64,000 bases of DNA from Rhyacophila brunnea. Lineage: Eukaryota > Arthropoda > Insecta > Trichoptera > Rhyacophilidae. Position 1 is the first letter of the stretch. Each line of letters opens with the position of its first letter. This document shows, piece by piece, positions 1 to 10,966 of the stretch. The DNA lies in contig JAGYXB010002029.1 in the NCBI GenBank assembly GCA_022495005.1, positions 744,001-808,000 of the forward strand. Direction: 5' to 3'. The notes under the pieces are model-generated. The model was not told the DNA's origin, did not search any database, and saw only the letters and a list, made by a program, of their open reading frames with translations. A program made the translations under genes and the position numbers.

Positions 1-377
1 ATGTGCATTTCGGCCCATGTCCTATCAAACGAAAAACATGCAGCTTAGCTGTTACCATGGCCGGTCAGGAACTGGCTTACCCAGTGTGTTGATCTTAGTT
101 GTCTCGTCTGAAGCCTGCAGGACGCATCTGGAAAACACAGATACGTTTGTGGTCCCTTGGTGGATGCCGACCTCTTCGACTGCCATGTATCGAGTGCTAT
201 CTTGTAGATTAACGTGCTAACAGTATGCTTGTAAGATACGTCTTCAGATCTCTGCGGAGGCGTCAGATGGACGCTCTCAATGGTGGTGTTGATCCCTTTC
301 AGAAGAAAGATGATCGATCCTCGTGCAGGTCGAGGAGCAGCACCCGTCGAAGCGACCCAGATTAATAATTTTATCAA
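1..377 (-). pseudogene. R1-clade reverse transcriptase C-terminal fragment
   Basis: The minus strand reads an open stretch (positions 377 down to 45) that follows the C-terminal part of the R1-like ORF2 at 13.6-13.9 kb nearly word for word: a DTWQSK...STKG..TY block, then CFPD, then a WVSQFLTGHG block matching the KTWQRKW, FFPD and TSQFVTGHG blocks there. These sit after the polymerase core, so only a 3' piece of the gene is visible; it may continue beyond the window edge. No RT catalytic motif is included. It is read as a dead antisense fragment of a related but divergent non-LTR retrotransposon. Confidence 0.75.
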
Positions 378-1500
378 TAGGTTACCATATTAGAGTCGGG
401 ATAATTTTATATTATTGTGAAGTAAATATCTAGCTAATCATCACTCGGGCCTGCTTTTTCATTCAGAAGTCCGACGGCATCACGAAATAAAATTCTCGGA
501 ATGTTTGAACTCGGGCAAGAATTGTTTGCATTTCATAGTTAATCCAAAATTACATATCTTGCCGACATTTTTAATGCGTTAGATAACATATTTTTATTGT
601 CTTTTAAATTGCAATTTCGGTTCTCAGTGTGGAAAAAAATAAAACTATTTTCCAACGTTTACAGATTATCGTTAAGAATCTACACTTCATAAAGTACTTC
701 GTAATTAAAAATAAGAATTTACGTGTGACGCATTTTTATTATGTGATTCGCTGAAATATCTAAGGGGTTCCGTTATATTTTACATTGTACAATATATTAG
801 ACGATTCCGTGACTAAAATAAATTGGAAATTGCTGTGTTTGACGAATTTGATCAAAACAGCCATTTATTATTCGTTAAAAAAATATGTTAATCTAGAAAC
901 TAAAAAAAAAGTCTATTTGTACTCTTATGTTATGTAGTAGTATATTCCTCTTAGACATAATCCAATGACTGGTGTACTAATAATTATTATTGTACGTTCG
1001 TAGACTGGTTCTATACTATAATGCACAAGTGAATAGTTTCAGTGTTAACTCTTCCAAGACCGCTGTAGGTATTTGAGAAAAATGCATGCTCAAGTCATGA
1101 AATTATTCGCTATTATTTGACTCGTATGTACCGACCGACAGCGATCTGGAAAATATTTATGAAGTACACCGGCTGTGGTATTCCGCCTTTAGGATCAAAA
1201 TTTGTAATGGATTGGTGTACTGTTCCTTATGAAGACTTTGCAGTGAAAAGGACATATTTGATTATTTTAAATATTTATTTTCAATCAATTATTGCAATAA
1301 AAACCTTACGTGACTTTCATATGTTGTGTATATTCTTGTCAAAAAGTCGAGGAGTGTTCCCAAGGCCACGGAAGAAGATATTTACACCTATCCCGTATAT
1401 TTTTAATGTTCATACTTTTCTATCCATCACCCGTTCTCCGCCGTCTCCACACTCTTTTGGGGATACTATATCGAGACGTACCGAACGATAATGCACACGG
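378..1500. other. A+T-rich intergenic stretch, no gene seen
   Basis: Reading frames here are short and lack coding character. No TIR pair, tRNA-like box or retroelement motif was recognised. A short ORF at 1117-1491 runs into the SINE that starts near 1501 and is treated as chance. Confidence 0.5.
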
Positions 1501-1690
1501 CATTCGAGGTGCAGTGTGTAAGGCGCTGGCCTTTCATCCGGGAGCTCCGGGTGCGAACCCGGTGAGGATACATTTTTATGTAATTTTCTCATAATACCCT
1601 GGGTGTTTGTGATTGTTTCACTGAAATTACTGAATACACTACTGTTAAACTGCAATACTGTCATTGGGCATCTAAGCCTGTTGTAGTGTT
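1501..1690 (+). repeat. tRNA-derived SINE, family A, copy 1
   Basis: The 5' part is tRNA-like: an A-box-like GTGCAGTGTGTAAGGCGCTG and a B-box-like GGGTGCGAACCCGG. The body after it (ACATTTTTATGT..., CCTGGGTGTTTGTGATTG) is shared with copies at 5.77 kb (+) and 27.7 kb (-). Such SINEs are transcribed by RNA polymerase III from the internal boxes and moved by the machinery of a LINE partner. The 3' limit is approximate. Confidence 0.75.
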
Positions 1691-2159
1691 GGAAAAAAGA
1701 AAGAATTATAGCTTAACCCTGGTTTCCTTAAAGACATACAAATGGAAGTAGAAATAGAATTGAATTTAACTATAGAAGATTCCCTCACATAGTCAATCTT
1801 AACGTTTAGATGGACTCATTAGCGGAATATGTCCACGAATTTGCAGTATGAAATCGCATTTATTGCACTGGGTAGACTTATTTTTTTCAACAATAATTTA
1901 CAAGTCCATTGTATAATGATAGATAATATAATACAATGGCATCGAGACATGAATGTAGGATTTGAGCTATCTTTTCAATTACACTTAGGTAGGTACTTAA
2001 CTGTTTACGAAAAACAAAGCCTGTGAAGCCAGTTTGTTCTTAAGATGTACGTAAGTTAATTCTAAACATTGATAGCAACTTTACTCGTTATGTCTGCCAT
2101 ACCACGGGGTACTAAGGAAAATAGGTACAGGTAATAAAAAACATTTCTTCGATTCACCT
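1691..2159. other. A+T-rich stretch, no gene seen
   Basis: Only a short chance ORF (1829-2026) is present, with A+T-driven composition and no recognisable motif. Confidence 0.45.
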
Positions 2160-2480
2160 TACTCCATCCCTGATCTGAACCTCCCCCCTTGGTACGCAGT
2201 AGCAGCTTTGATCGCGTCTCCGCGGAAGCCCCGGGCCGTCATCTGGCCGTCAGCGCCAGTTTGTTATGTCTACCATCCGTCTCCCTGCTCTCTCTCTGAT
2301 CTATCCAGTTTCTGTCTGTCTGCCTGCCCGTTTCCATGTTTGTTTCTGTATCTCCGCTCTCTCGCTCGTTTCTCTATATTATTCCGACTGTTTGTCAAAT
2401 AATACGCCGCCGGATGGATTAGGGCCAGTGTCCCCCGCACTGTGGCCCGCGGGCCGGAACGGGGTCGCGAAAAAAACAGA
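2160..2480. other. G+C- and pyrimidine-rich island
   Basis: Composition shifts sharply from the A+T-rich surroundings to a C/T-rich run with CTGTCTGTCTGCCTGCC-type repeats (about 2280-2370), then a CpG-containing block near 2400-2470. Overlapping ORFs (2208-2402, 2266-2529) are low-complexity and look non-coding. It could be a regulatory island, an untranslated exon or a simple-sequence region; the sequence alone does not decide. Confidence 0.4.
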
Positions 2481-3883
2481 CTCCGCTCTGACTTTGCAAA
2501 GAAATAAATTGCTAAACGACATTACTTAGCTGTGTGGCATTATTATGAATTAGCTTCTCAGAGCTCGAATTCCCCGATTTTTAATTTGTTCTTTAAACTG
2601 AAAATATTGATGATTTTTGACAACTAGGTTGGTAACTACTACATTGGTTGTTATATCCATATCGTGTCAAAAGGCTAGTAGGACGTATTTTAAATTTAGC
2701 TAGCTACGTTTCTATTATATGAAGTTTTTTATTCATAGATGGGTAGTTTATGACTTTTTAGGCAAGTGAATTAAGGGTAGGTTCGCGCATCGGATACCAC
2801 CATTGTGCGGTACGAAAAATGCAGCTACATACTTATATACATTGTACGTAGGTAATTCAGTTTTGTTAATTATAATCTAGGAAGCGATTTTCATGAAAAT
2901 CGGCAAAAAAGTTTATGTTTTTTTACTTACAAAATTGAGGATTTTGTCAATGTAAAAAATACTGATTTAGGTAGGTATATTTGCAATTAGTGCAATAATA
3001 GCTGCGCTCGCGATGAATGAACTCATGAATAGGTGCTACCATTTATGGCATTCAAAGCTTGCATTAATATTCTGACGCGGCATCTCTAAAAGATAACACA
3101 CCGCGGATGACACAAACGAACACCAACAATCCTAATAAGTACGACCGTTAGGTCACACACGAAAACCACTCGTGAGCACCTTTAATTATAGCTGCAGGTC
3201 CCCGTCGCTAGAAGTACGAAGTGTCTGGATATGGGGTATATCCCCGAAAGGTTGCGATACGCGGTTGAAGCGACGATACGCTATAAATAGTATGCGGTGT
3301 AAATTCGGCACTTGCTAGATTTACTTAATCCCGCCATAAAAAAATCAATAATACATTATTATGGATAATTTTTCGAAGTGGACTCCCCTCCCCCTCTCCA
3401 TAACATTTTTTACCATTTGCCTGTTTCAATGTGAAAGTCTCAAAATGAGACCCTATGCCTATACCTATGTACAAGTGAGTATACCTATAATATTGCTTGA
3501 ATTAGTAAGTAATCTCTTTCCTTAATTATTGGTTGGTCCAACGCACGGTCCGATTGTACGTTATTGATTGAACAAATATTCACCGGACGGTCGCGAAGCA
3601 ATCAAAGGGGTGAATTTACACATTAATTTGACCACAGTGTTGTCGCGTATCTATTGATTTTGGGGTCGCCACGTGGTGTGTGGTGTTAATTATTATTGTC
3701 GAGCACAGGGGTGACGTGCGAACTTAGTAAAATACTTAATTTAATCAATATGAGACATAAACCTTCGTATAAGCCTATAAGCAAAGCTACTGAAAACGGA
3801 AAGAAACGCACATTGTTAAGCATTAGGTAGGTGTGCTGCAATGTCATCCAATTCCAATATTAACTTATATTATTTATTTTTTT
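2481..3883. other. A+T-rich stretch with two moderate-G+C patches
   Basis: No ORF of note. Patches at about 3160-3300 and 3530-3720 carry more CpG and non-repetitive sequence than their surroundings, the second with several ATTGATT-like words. They are possible conserved noncoding elements but no function is visible. Confidence 0.35.
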
Positions 3884-4112
3884 CCGACCATGTCCGATCC
3901 TAATAGGATCATATGGGCATCCACAGAGTAGAGGTTTGTATTAACAGATTTTGTTTTTTACGAGAAATGGATGTCAGCCACTTGCTCAACCTATTAGGTC
4001 CTGACTCACACACAAATTGAAAAACAATATGTGTACTTGCCAGACCCAGGGTTCGAACCTGAGACCCACTGCGTGATAGTCCAACGCTTAATCCGCGTGG
4101 CCACCGTGGGTG
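3884..4112 (-). repeat. tRNA-derived SINE, family B, full-length-looking copy
   Basis: Read on the minus strand it begins CACCCACGGTGGCCACGCGG (A-box region), has a B-box-like GGTTCGAACCCTGGG, a body with GACCTAATAGGTTGAGCAAG, and ends GATCGGACATGGTCGG. The same order occurs at 50129-50313 (+), and without the last part at 40525-40728 (+). The shared start and end words define the family limits. It is the best-preserved copy in the window. Confidence 0.8.
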
Positions 4113-4187
4113 TAAACTTATATTAAATACAAAAATATAACATACTTAAACCACAGTATTTTTATTAATTTAAAGAAAACAATAATA

Positions 4188-4778
4188 CAGTCTAACTCGG
4201 TTATTACGATCACTTACACCTACCTTAGAACACTACAAGATCTCGGATGTAATGAGGAAACATTCGTTGACATTTTAGTTTATGATTTTCCCAATACATT
4301 TATTCACTATTCCAATGACCAACTTATCGGATGGATATACCGAGCAAAAATTTTCTTAAAATTATCAATGTGTCATTCGTTTCGATTCGTTTCGTGTCGA
4401 AACATTTCGACCCTAAGCAATAAAATCCGACCGGACAGGATGCCGCCAGGATCGCATTACGTTTATGACACTAGTTAAGTGTCTTAAGTACCTACTTAAT
4501 TGGTGTTTTCGCCGACAATATTGAAAAAGTTTCCACGCATATGGTTGAAATAAGTAAAAAATCCAAGGTTTGTGAAGTCGGTAGGTACAATAAACTACTT
4601 CTTTTGTAGTTTATAAATGCCATGCTTGTTTCGGGGATTTTTTCAGGTTTCTTATTTTCGACTTTTTGTGTTATGTGACCGCTTATTTAAAAATGCCTAT
4701 TCTCTGATATGACGTGTAACGCTTATAACGAGCAGATTCAGTCGGTCCCATCTCCCTCGTAATAACCAAGTTCGACTG
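4188..4778. mobile_element. pogo/Tigger-like MITE, copy 1
   Basis: Terminal inverted repeats of about 23 bp are seen: CAGTCTAACTCGGTTATTAC at the left and the complement (GTAATAACCAAGTTCGACTG) at the right. A TA dinucleotide lies at each side (4186-4187 and 4779-4780). TA duplications and a CAGT...CGGTTAT terminus are typical of the pogo/Tigger branch of Tc1/mariner. At 591 bp with no transposase it is non-autonomous. A homologous copy lies at 56089-56661. Confidence 0.8.
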
Positions 4779-5260
4779 TATATTCAATATGAAATGATTA
4801 TGATATGAAATTCATTTCTAAAAAAAAACTTAAAAAATACGTTGGTAATAAAAATCACCGGGATACAAGGGAAAGTCAGAAAAAATAGGTATCCAAGTAA
4901 ATTAGAAATGCAATCATACGTATTACAGGTAACTTATATAAAATTCTGGTAGGTGCTCGTCTCAGGTCGTACCTATTAAATAAACGTTCTTATTGAATCG
5001 ATTAAAATTGGAACATTACTGTCTGCAATGCTCCACGATCAACGTGTATTTTTTTATCCCAGTGCTATACGGCTATTTCGTTACGGTAAGACCGCTGTAA
5101 AAGTTTGTAAAAATGATTTTGTATAATCCGCCGCGGATGGGCAATATACTGACACATGCAAGTGTGGCCTTGTATTCGGGGCATTTTTTACTGTTTCAGC
5201 GGAAGTGTGGTCTTATGCAACGTAATTTTGATTAAAGTGCGTAAATATCTACGATGCACT

Positions 5261-5541
5261 CAGTGCAGTTTTTCCCAACCTTCTTATACCTGCGGACCGG
5301 TGAAAATAGTAAATATACCTATTTCTCGGACCGCTAACACATTTGTTTATTACTTTCTAAAATCATTTAATAGGTATAACATACGTAATAGTATGATTGC
5401 GAATTCAAACATATCTGACATGAAAATTGTATTGTAAATTGAAATTAAATTTAAAAAAAAAAATGAAATTTGTAAATTATTGATAATAATTATTTACGAA
5501 CTTGTAGAAAACATCTGTGGACCTACGGTTGGGAAACACTG
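5261..5541. mobile_element. hAT-like MITE with imperfect TIRs
   Basis: The left end reads CAGTGCAGTTTTTCCCAACC and the right end, complemented, CAGTGTTTCCCAACCGTAGG. CAG...CCAACC termini are characteristic of hAT MITEs. No 8-bp duplication could be matched and the left start could be 5261 or 5266. The open frame across it (5156-5437) is not considered real. Confidence 0.55.
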
Positions 5542-5773
5542 ATATATGAGTACCTATTTCACTTGTTTAATAATAATCTGGACTGGTTTCGTCCGCTTCA
5601 ATGTGACATCGTCAACTGGTACATAATAATATACAATAATGATGATGTTTATATAAACAATAATTAATCAAAATTCTCTGTTTGAAAATAAATCAATTTA
5701 ATTTACCTAACTTTTCAGAAAACATTATTGCAATCGTATTTAGGTTTTTACTTAAAGCTGCATAAAGTTATTA

Positions 5774-5970
5774 TGGCTCTCGTGGTGCAGTGGGTAAGGC
5801 GCTCGCCTTCCACCCGAGAGTTCCTGGGTTCGATTCCCGGTCATGACAAAAACATTTATGTGTTTTTCTCAAAGCCTGGGTGTTTGTGATTGTTCAAAAT
5901 TACTAACAACCACCTTGTACGAAAAAGCAAGGACATGGTTATTAATAATTCTATATAAAAAAAAAAATCA
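5774..5970 (+). repeat. tRNA-derived SINE, family A, copy 2 with A-rich tail
   Basis: A clear tRNA-like head is present: A box in GGTGCAGTGGGTAAGGCGC, B box in GGTTCGATTCCCGG. It is followed by the family body (ATTTATGTGTTTTTCTC, CCTGGGTGTTTGTGATTG) and an A-run at about 5957-5968. It is the cleanest family A copy in the window and serves as reference for copies at 1.5 and 27.7 kb. Confidence 0.85.
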
Positions 5971-7020
5971 TATAAAATAATATAGACACCAATCAACTGC
6001 TGATAATTTCCCTCTGTGGATTACGCCAGTGCCGATCGTTATTGTGTTGTGTGGATTAAAGACCTACAATTTTACGTTATTTAATTAGACGTAAGTGATT
6101 AAATTCTTGGTACAATTTTTTTCCAAATATGCTTCTAATCTGAAGTTATGCATCATTCCTGGGTAGAATTATTATTTTTTGGTAAATACGTATTTGTATT
6201 ATCCGTAAGTAGTATTTCAAAATAAATATATGCCTTCTTCTTGTGTTTACATTTCCAAAAAGGCTTCATAATCTTGTTACTTATAATATCTAATCTCTGT
6301 AACGCCCTCTTCGAGCGTGTATTATATTTCATAATCTGCTGTATCTGCTCTTGAGTTTACCGATATTAAAAAAAATCGTATTAAGTAAATATTACAGATA
6401 TTTTTAATAGTTGCCCCAGAAATATCAGACATTTTATTATCGTGTACTGTGAAACTATTTACTTTAACCAAAGTAAAGAGGATAATTTTACTGGGATCGA
6501 TAACCATCGGAATGTGAATAGAGAAAACTATTTGTACAAAAAAATATGAACAAATTTCAATGTCTTAAGCTTTAGCAGATTCGGAATTTGGTGATCATCA
6601 TCATAAGCTTTACAATCCTGAGGCGGTGCGGATCTTGTCCACCTGCCGTAGAAGTTTATTATTATACATACTTTATTTACCCCTTTTTTAAATCTTATTT
6701 TCTATGAACATTTAAAATTTTTTATAGCTCTATAGCCGAGATGAACCTTGGTTTGGCAAAAGCGCTTGCAAGTCTTTTTGGATACACGCTTAAAAGCCAA
6801 CTGTAATGTTGCGACCTAGGGGCGGCAGGTTATATAAAAAAGTATGGTGAGGCAGGCTTGTAATCAATTTCCGGCAACATTAACGTTAACATTATTAATT
6901 ATATGGGTACATTATAATGACCAAAGTAAATCTTCCCTGATTCCCTGCATTTTTTATAGCGTCGCTATTTCTTGTAAGTTGTCGGTTATTGTTGACCTGC
7001 TTCATTTAGTTATATGAGAA
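5971..7020. other. A+T-rich stretch, no gene seen
   Basis: No long ORF, no TIR pair and no tRNA-like box recognised. A minus-strand ORF at 6322-6507 has no recognisable feature. Confidence 0.45.
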
Positions 7021-7024
7021 AGCC

Positions 7025-7262
7025 GATTTATTACCCCTCTTTTTATTTAATACCTCTATGATTGCGACCAACTTGCAATACACCTGCCTATCCTGGGCCG
7101 GTCGTATAATATCCCCCACGTCTTTGACGAGTCACTTAAGGAATTTACGTAGCCAAGAGAACTCCTACTATGTACGCTTCCGTAGCCCTCCAGCTTTCCC
7201 TGCATTAAGAGTTGAATTAAATCATTACTCCTGAATTCGTAAAATATGTATGAGGTGTGCAT
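7025..7262 (-). pseudogene. Possible remnant of a non-LTR retrotransposon 3' coding end
   Basis: On the minus strand around 7140-7060 the reading DVGDIIRPAQDRQVYCKLVA resembles the extreme C-terminus common to RTE and related insect elements (a ...A.DR..WR.LV.. pattern). An in-frame stop lies just upstream. A loosely similar minus-strand stretch occurs near 59.2-59.35 kb. The match is short, so the call is tentative. Confidence 0.3.
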
Positions 7263-7380
7263 AATTTTTGCGCTTAGTGGTTTCTATAAGTTGGCCCGTT
7301 TTAAAACTTCCTCATGGAAATGTGATCAATCCAGGATATATTAACGGTACGCCGATACAGTCATATCTCGAAAGTATTCT

Positions 7381-7393
7381 GTCTTTTTCCATA
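7381..7393 (+). repeat. 13-bp direct repeat, copy 1 of 3 (5' of truncated R1-like copy)
   Basis: The word GTCTTTTTCCATA occurs immediately before the truncated element, again at 7807-7819 between the two elements, and at 14363-14375 after the full element. It is read as a target-site duplication. Confidence 0.7.
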
Positions 7394-7806
7394 GTAGCAA
7401 CCAGGTCGGACGGGCCGATGGGTCCAACAGCTGGTAGGACTATGGACTATCTTGCATTCAAAAGATTTGCGGCGTCTTACTACGGGCGTGAAGATCTCTT
7501 CACATAAATTTTGCTGCCTGTATGATTAGCTTCGTTCTTTGTTATATTAAAATAGTAGCTTCTTTTTCTTTAAAGTAAATTCCATGTGCTTTTTCTCTCC
7601 CTGGCACTTTGCATTAGAGTAAACTCAGTAAACCAGTCAGAGCTCACTTTGAGCGTAGCAACCTAAGTCTTGGGCATCTTCTCCCAGGACACTCCCAGGC
7701 CAATTTTTAGATGCTTCACATCACCAATTGATGGGTCCCGTGATACTCTCGATTAAGACCGAGGGTGGTACGGGGCGGGTTTTGGTGGAGGGAATTTAAC
7801 TTCAAT
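7394..7806 (+). mobile_element. 5'-truncated R1-like retrotransposon copy
   Basis: The copy holds the last codons of ORF2 (ATRSDGPMGPTAGRT...KRFAASYYGREDLFT, stop at 7505-7507) and the whole 3' UTR up to TTAACTTCAAT. The 3' UTR is almost identical to that of the full element at 14.06-14.36 kb; only one small difference (near 7650) was noticed. It is flanked by the 13-bp word GTCTTTTTCCATA on both sides, as expected for target-primed insertion with 5' truncation. It keeps coding sequence just upstream of SYYGREDLFT that the full-length copy has lost. Confidence 0.85.
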
Positions 7807-7819
7807 GTCTTTTTCCATA
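7807..7819 (+). repeat. 13-bp direct repeat, copy 2 of 3 (junction of the two elements)
   Basis: GTCTTTTTCCATA separates the 3' end of the truncated copy from the 5' end of the full-length element. Confidence 0.7.
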
Positions 7820-9049
7820 GCTGTTAGAAACTAGAGACGTGTTTCGCCTCGCTCCGCAAACTTTTTACGCCGTCACACCGCTTACTATCAATATTTTATT
7901 TCTGACCCTGCTTTCTACTGTTTTCGATCCCGTTTTCACGTTACTACCCGCGCCTGCCCCTGGACTTCAACCTGATACCTTTTTCGAGTGCTTTTTCCCG
8001 GGAATTTCCCGGGATTTGTGACTATTTGTGACTTTCGTTTTAGTGCTCGTAATCCGCTCTTTGTGTACGAACCAGACGCTCAAACCAGCTCAAACTCGCA
8101 CAGTGAACTCACAACCGTCTGCTTAACATAGCAACGGTTTTCATATGTGAATAGTGAAAAACCACAGTGACTTTTCACGACTTCTTAAGTGAATTGCTGT
8201 CACAAGTTGCATTAAATTGAACTTTGTACCCGCCGTCAGCTGCCATCGCAGCTACATCAAGATTCGATTAGCAAGAATTCTCCAATCAACACTGAAGACC
8301 AAAGTTAATCACCATCATCAGTCTTGTTGACGACCCAGCAGCCAACTGTCTTCTCGTAAACAGTTCTATTAAGCCCCCTCCGCTCTAAATCCACACTCCC
8401 AAATCCACGCCCATTTTTTAAATTTTTGGCGTCAGTCTCATTTCGACGGCCGTCCATAGCGGGCGGTCATTCTGCCCTACCCGCATCGATAATTTTTTGA
8501 ATATAAATTCTTTTCATAACTTAATTATACCTCTCCTCTTTTCCATATTATACCTACATCCAACACATATTGGACTTGTAATTTTTTCACGTTTTGTCTT
8601 TTTTGCATATTATACCTACATCCAACACATTTTGGACTTGTAATTTTTTCACGTTTTTGTCTTTCTCCCTCTTCTCATTATTTTTACTTATACAGTATAT
8701 ACTTAAGCCAATTCCGCCAAAACATCGCATCTGTGGCCTGCTGTACCCCCCCTCGTGTCCCTGTCCAACTTTGGATAGGGACCATTTTTGGACCGCGGGC
8801 CCAACTTGACCTCCCCTGGCCAAAAGTCAAAGGACCCCATTTGGACCCCGACCCTTCACTTGAGTACCCCTGGTAGTCGAGTAGGTATCCACTTGGCTAC
8901 ATAACCACTACTTCGCTTTGGCCGCCCATAAAAGTGTTTAAACACTATCACTTCTTAAACGCCACACTACCGGCCGCGTAACGGACCAAATCCAATACAA
9001 ACACCGCCCGTTTCTTTCTCTCTCACATCACGCGACGCCACGCGACTGC
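7820..9049 (+). promoter_or_regulatory. 5' UTR of the R1-like element
   Basis: About 1.2 kb precede the first ORF1 ATG. Non-LTR elements carry an internal promoter near their 5' end so that transcripts keep it; no core motif was identified here. The segment contains the 62-bp tandem duplication at 8544-8667. The 5' terminus CTGTTAGAAACTAGAGACG follows directly on the junction 13-mer. Confidence 0.6.
8544..8667 (+). repeat. 62-bp tandem duplication in the 5' UTR
   Basis: Two head-to-tail units start at 8544 and 8606. Each begins CATATTATACCTACATCCAA, runs through GGACTTGTAATTTTTTCACG and ends in a T-rich GTCTTT segment, with only a few differences. Repeated 5' UTR monomers are known in several LINE families and can carry promoter activity; that role is not shown here. 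Confidence 0.85.
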
Positions 9050-9420
9050 ATGCCCAACATGATGCGTACTCCTCCCCAGGAGGGTCCTGATCCTCCCGAT
9101 CCAAACAACTCCTCAACCCTCGCGGCATCCACCTCGGGGTCCACCGCATACGCCCCATCATCGGCCAGGACCAGCAAAACAAAACAACGTTCGCCTAAAA
9201 CTCCAACCAAAAAAACAACGAAAAACACTTCTCCGAACTCAATCGAAGAACCTGAGGCAAAAAAATCAAAATCCAGAAACAACCACCAGCCGCCCCCCCA
9301 CAAGTAGATGAAGACTCTTCCTCCTCTGGCGAGGATTACGAAGTGGACGTCTCCCGAATAGACCCAGACCAATATGAGGACATCTACACCGACGTTTCAA
9401 CCTACCTTAAGGTGACGCAT
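9050..9420 (+). pseudogene. R1-like ORF1 (gag-like), N-terminal part, frameshifted
   Basis: The frame opens with ATG at 9050 and codes for a Pro/Ser/Thr/Lys-rich, low-complexity N-terminus (MPNMMRTPPQEG..., then SKTKQRSPKTPTKKTTKN), common in ORF1 proteins of this clade. It stops at 9305-9307. The acidic continuation (VDEDSSSSGEDYEVDVSRID...DIYTDVSTYLK) lies in another frame from about 9304 to 9417, so a base was gained or lost, most simply in the C-run at about 9292-9299. After STYLK the MITE interrupts the gene. ORF1 proteins bind element RNA in the ribonucleoprotein; this one cannot be made intact. Confidence 0.75.
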
Positions 9421-9778
9421 CAGTGAAACGCCAAATAATGTTCAACTGTACGCGCGACGAAAATTTGTACTTGCTTTGCATTCATTGAGAGAACGTGGAG
9501 TCGGACGCACGTCACTTTGCTGCGTGATGGCGACGGGCCAATTAATTCTAAAATCGTGTAAAGATGACTAAAAGCTTTACCCATTTACTTTAAAAAGCAA
9601 ACATGTCAATGAATATATTATTATTGATACTAATAGAATAATAAACAGAACATAAAATGGACGTATGTTGGATTTATATGAGAAATAATATTTCGTTTGA
9701 CAGGCGTCAGTTTCACCCGCGACCCGCAATCCGCACATCGCCTAGCAACGATCTTTTTAGACCGTGCCTCAACTAATG
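9418..9778 (+). mobile_element. MITE family M1, copy inserted in ORF1
   Basis: This A+T-richer block interrupts ORF1 and is homologous to 15207-15562 (-), 41324-41704 (+) and 50455-50745 (+). Shared words include ATCGTGTAAAGATGACT, CATGTCAATGAATATATTAT, GGACGYATGTTG and, near the end, a GATC(G)TTTTTAGACCRTGCC block. Its termini are imperfect inverted repeats (GCATCAGTG at left, the complement of CAACTAATGC at right). A GCAT on each side could be a duplication but the boundaries are not certain. No coding capacity. Confidence 0.8.
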
Positions 9779-10966
9779 CATGGCCTTAATGAGGTCATTA
9801 CGGCTTTCCGCGGCAAACAGGCAGGTGCCAAGGAACGCATAACAAATGCCCTCCTGAGTCTGTCTGAAGCCCATAGCCGACAAAATCTGGCCATGGCCAA
9901 ACTGGAGCGGAAAGCAATCGTCCAAGAGGCTAGGATCCTGCACCTCGAAGGACTGCTGAAGGACAGGACCTCCGGCCTAAACATCCAAAAAAAAGCCATC
10001 AAGGACCTACACGCCCAGTCCAAAATACTCAAAACCATCCAGCCACAAGCGGCCACAAACGTCATACCCACTGTAACCACTCCTGCAATGTCATGGGCCA
10101 CAGCACTGGGAAGGAAAAGCCGCCCACCCGCGGCGAATGCAGCAACACTTGCTCCACCCTCCACCTCAACTTCCGCCAACCAGTTTCCGTCCCTACTTCC
10201 CCTCGCCCCCAGACCGGGAGTTCTCTTCTTCCCGACCGGTTCTGGGGAGAAGAAGTCGGATACCACGAAGGAAATACTCAAAAAGGCCTTCGACCCCAGG
10301 TCTCTTGGAGTACAAATTACGGGTATCCGTAACATAAGGAACGGAGGTGTCATTGTTCACCCCCGTTCTGAAGTCGAGGCCAAGGCTCTCATGAAAGCCC
10401 TGGAGACCTCGGAGGCTGCCCTGCGAGCCGAACTCGCCGGGAAAAAACAGCCTCGCGTCATAATTTTCAACCTTCCATCGACCCTTACTGAATCACAACT
10501 CCGGGAAGCCATATTCACCTCCACCAGGGAACAGACCGGCCTGCCAGAAAAGGCATACAAAGACATCAGACTGAGCCACAAAGCCCGGCCAAGAACCGGC
10601 AGATGCCACTTCGTGGTCTTCGCCCCGGCGGCTATCTGGTCTGCCCTAATTGCAGAGGACAAACTCTACATGGGGTGGGAATCCTTCCCCCTTAGGGATT
10701 ACGTTGGGGTAGTTAAGTGCAATATTTGCCACCTTTTCGGTCACATGGCCAAAGGATGTACGAGCAAAACTCCAACGTGCAGCCACTGTGCCATCACCGG
10801 CCATGACCGCGAGGACTGCCCCAACAAAGGAAACCCCCCCAAATGCGTAGCCTGTCACAAGCACAAGCAGCCGTCGGACCACTCCACCGGCAGTCTTGAC
10901 TGCCCAGCAAGGCTCCACGCTGAACTGCGTGAGAGGGCCATGGTGGACTACACTGCCACGCGATGA
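9776..10966 (+). pseudogene. R1-like ORF1, central and C-terminal part with three zinc knuckles
   Basis: After the MITE the reading frame continues to a stop at 10964-10966. Positions below count from 9764. A helical, charged segment at about residues 15-85 could form a coiled coil. An RRM-like or basic middle region follows, then three knuckles: CNICHLFGHMAKGC (C319), CSHCAITGHDREDC (C339), both C-x2-C-x4-H-x4-C, and a longer CVAC...H...C motif from C361. This triple set is diagnostic of the R1/jockey ORF1. The apparent start at 9764-9776 is created by the MITE junction; the true start was the ATG at 9050. The stop codon overlaps the ORF2 start as ATGA (10963-10966). Confidence 0.85.

Noticed and set aside
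1117..1594. Overlapping ORFs of 94-124 codons
   Set aside because: They run into the family A SINE, and the encoded peptides are not protein-like.
5774..5850. Functional tRNA gene
   Set aside because: The boxes are tRNA-like but no cloverleaf with proper acceptor and anticodon arms was evident, and the same head plus a shared body occurs at 1.5 and 27.7 kb, so it is a SINE.
9028..9372. Minus-strand ORF of 114 codons
   Set aside because: Shadow of ORF1; Gly/Val/Phe-rich composition arises from the antisense of a Pro/Ser/Lys-rich frame.
9764..9775. Start of ORF1 at the GTG or ATG after 9764
   Set aside because: This is the MITE junction; the true N-terminus begins at 9050.
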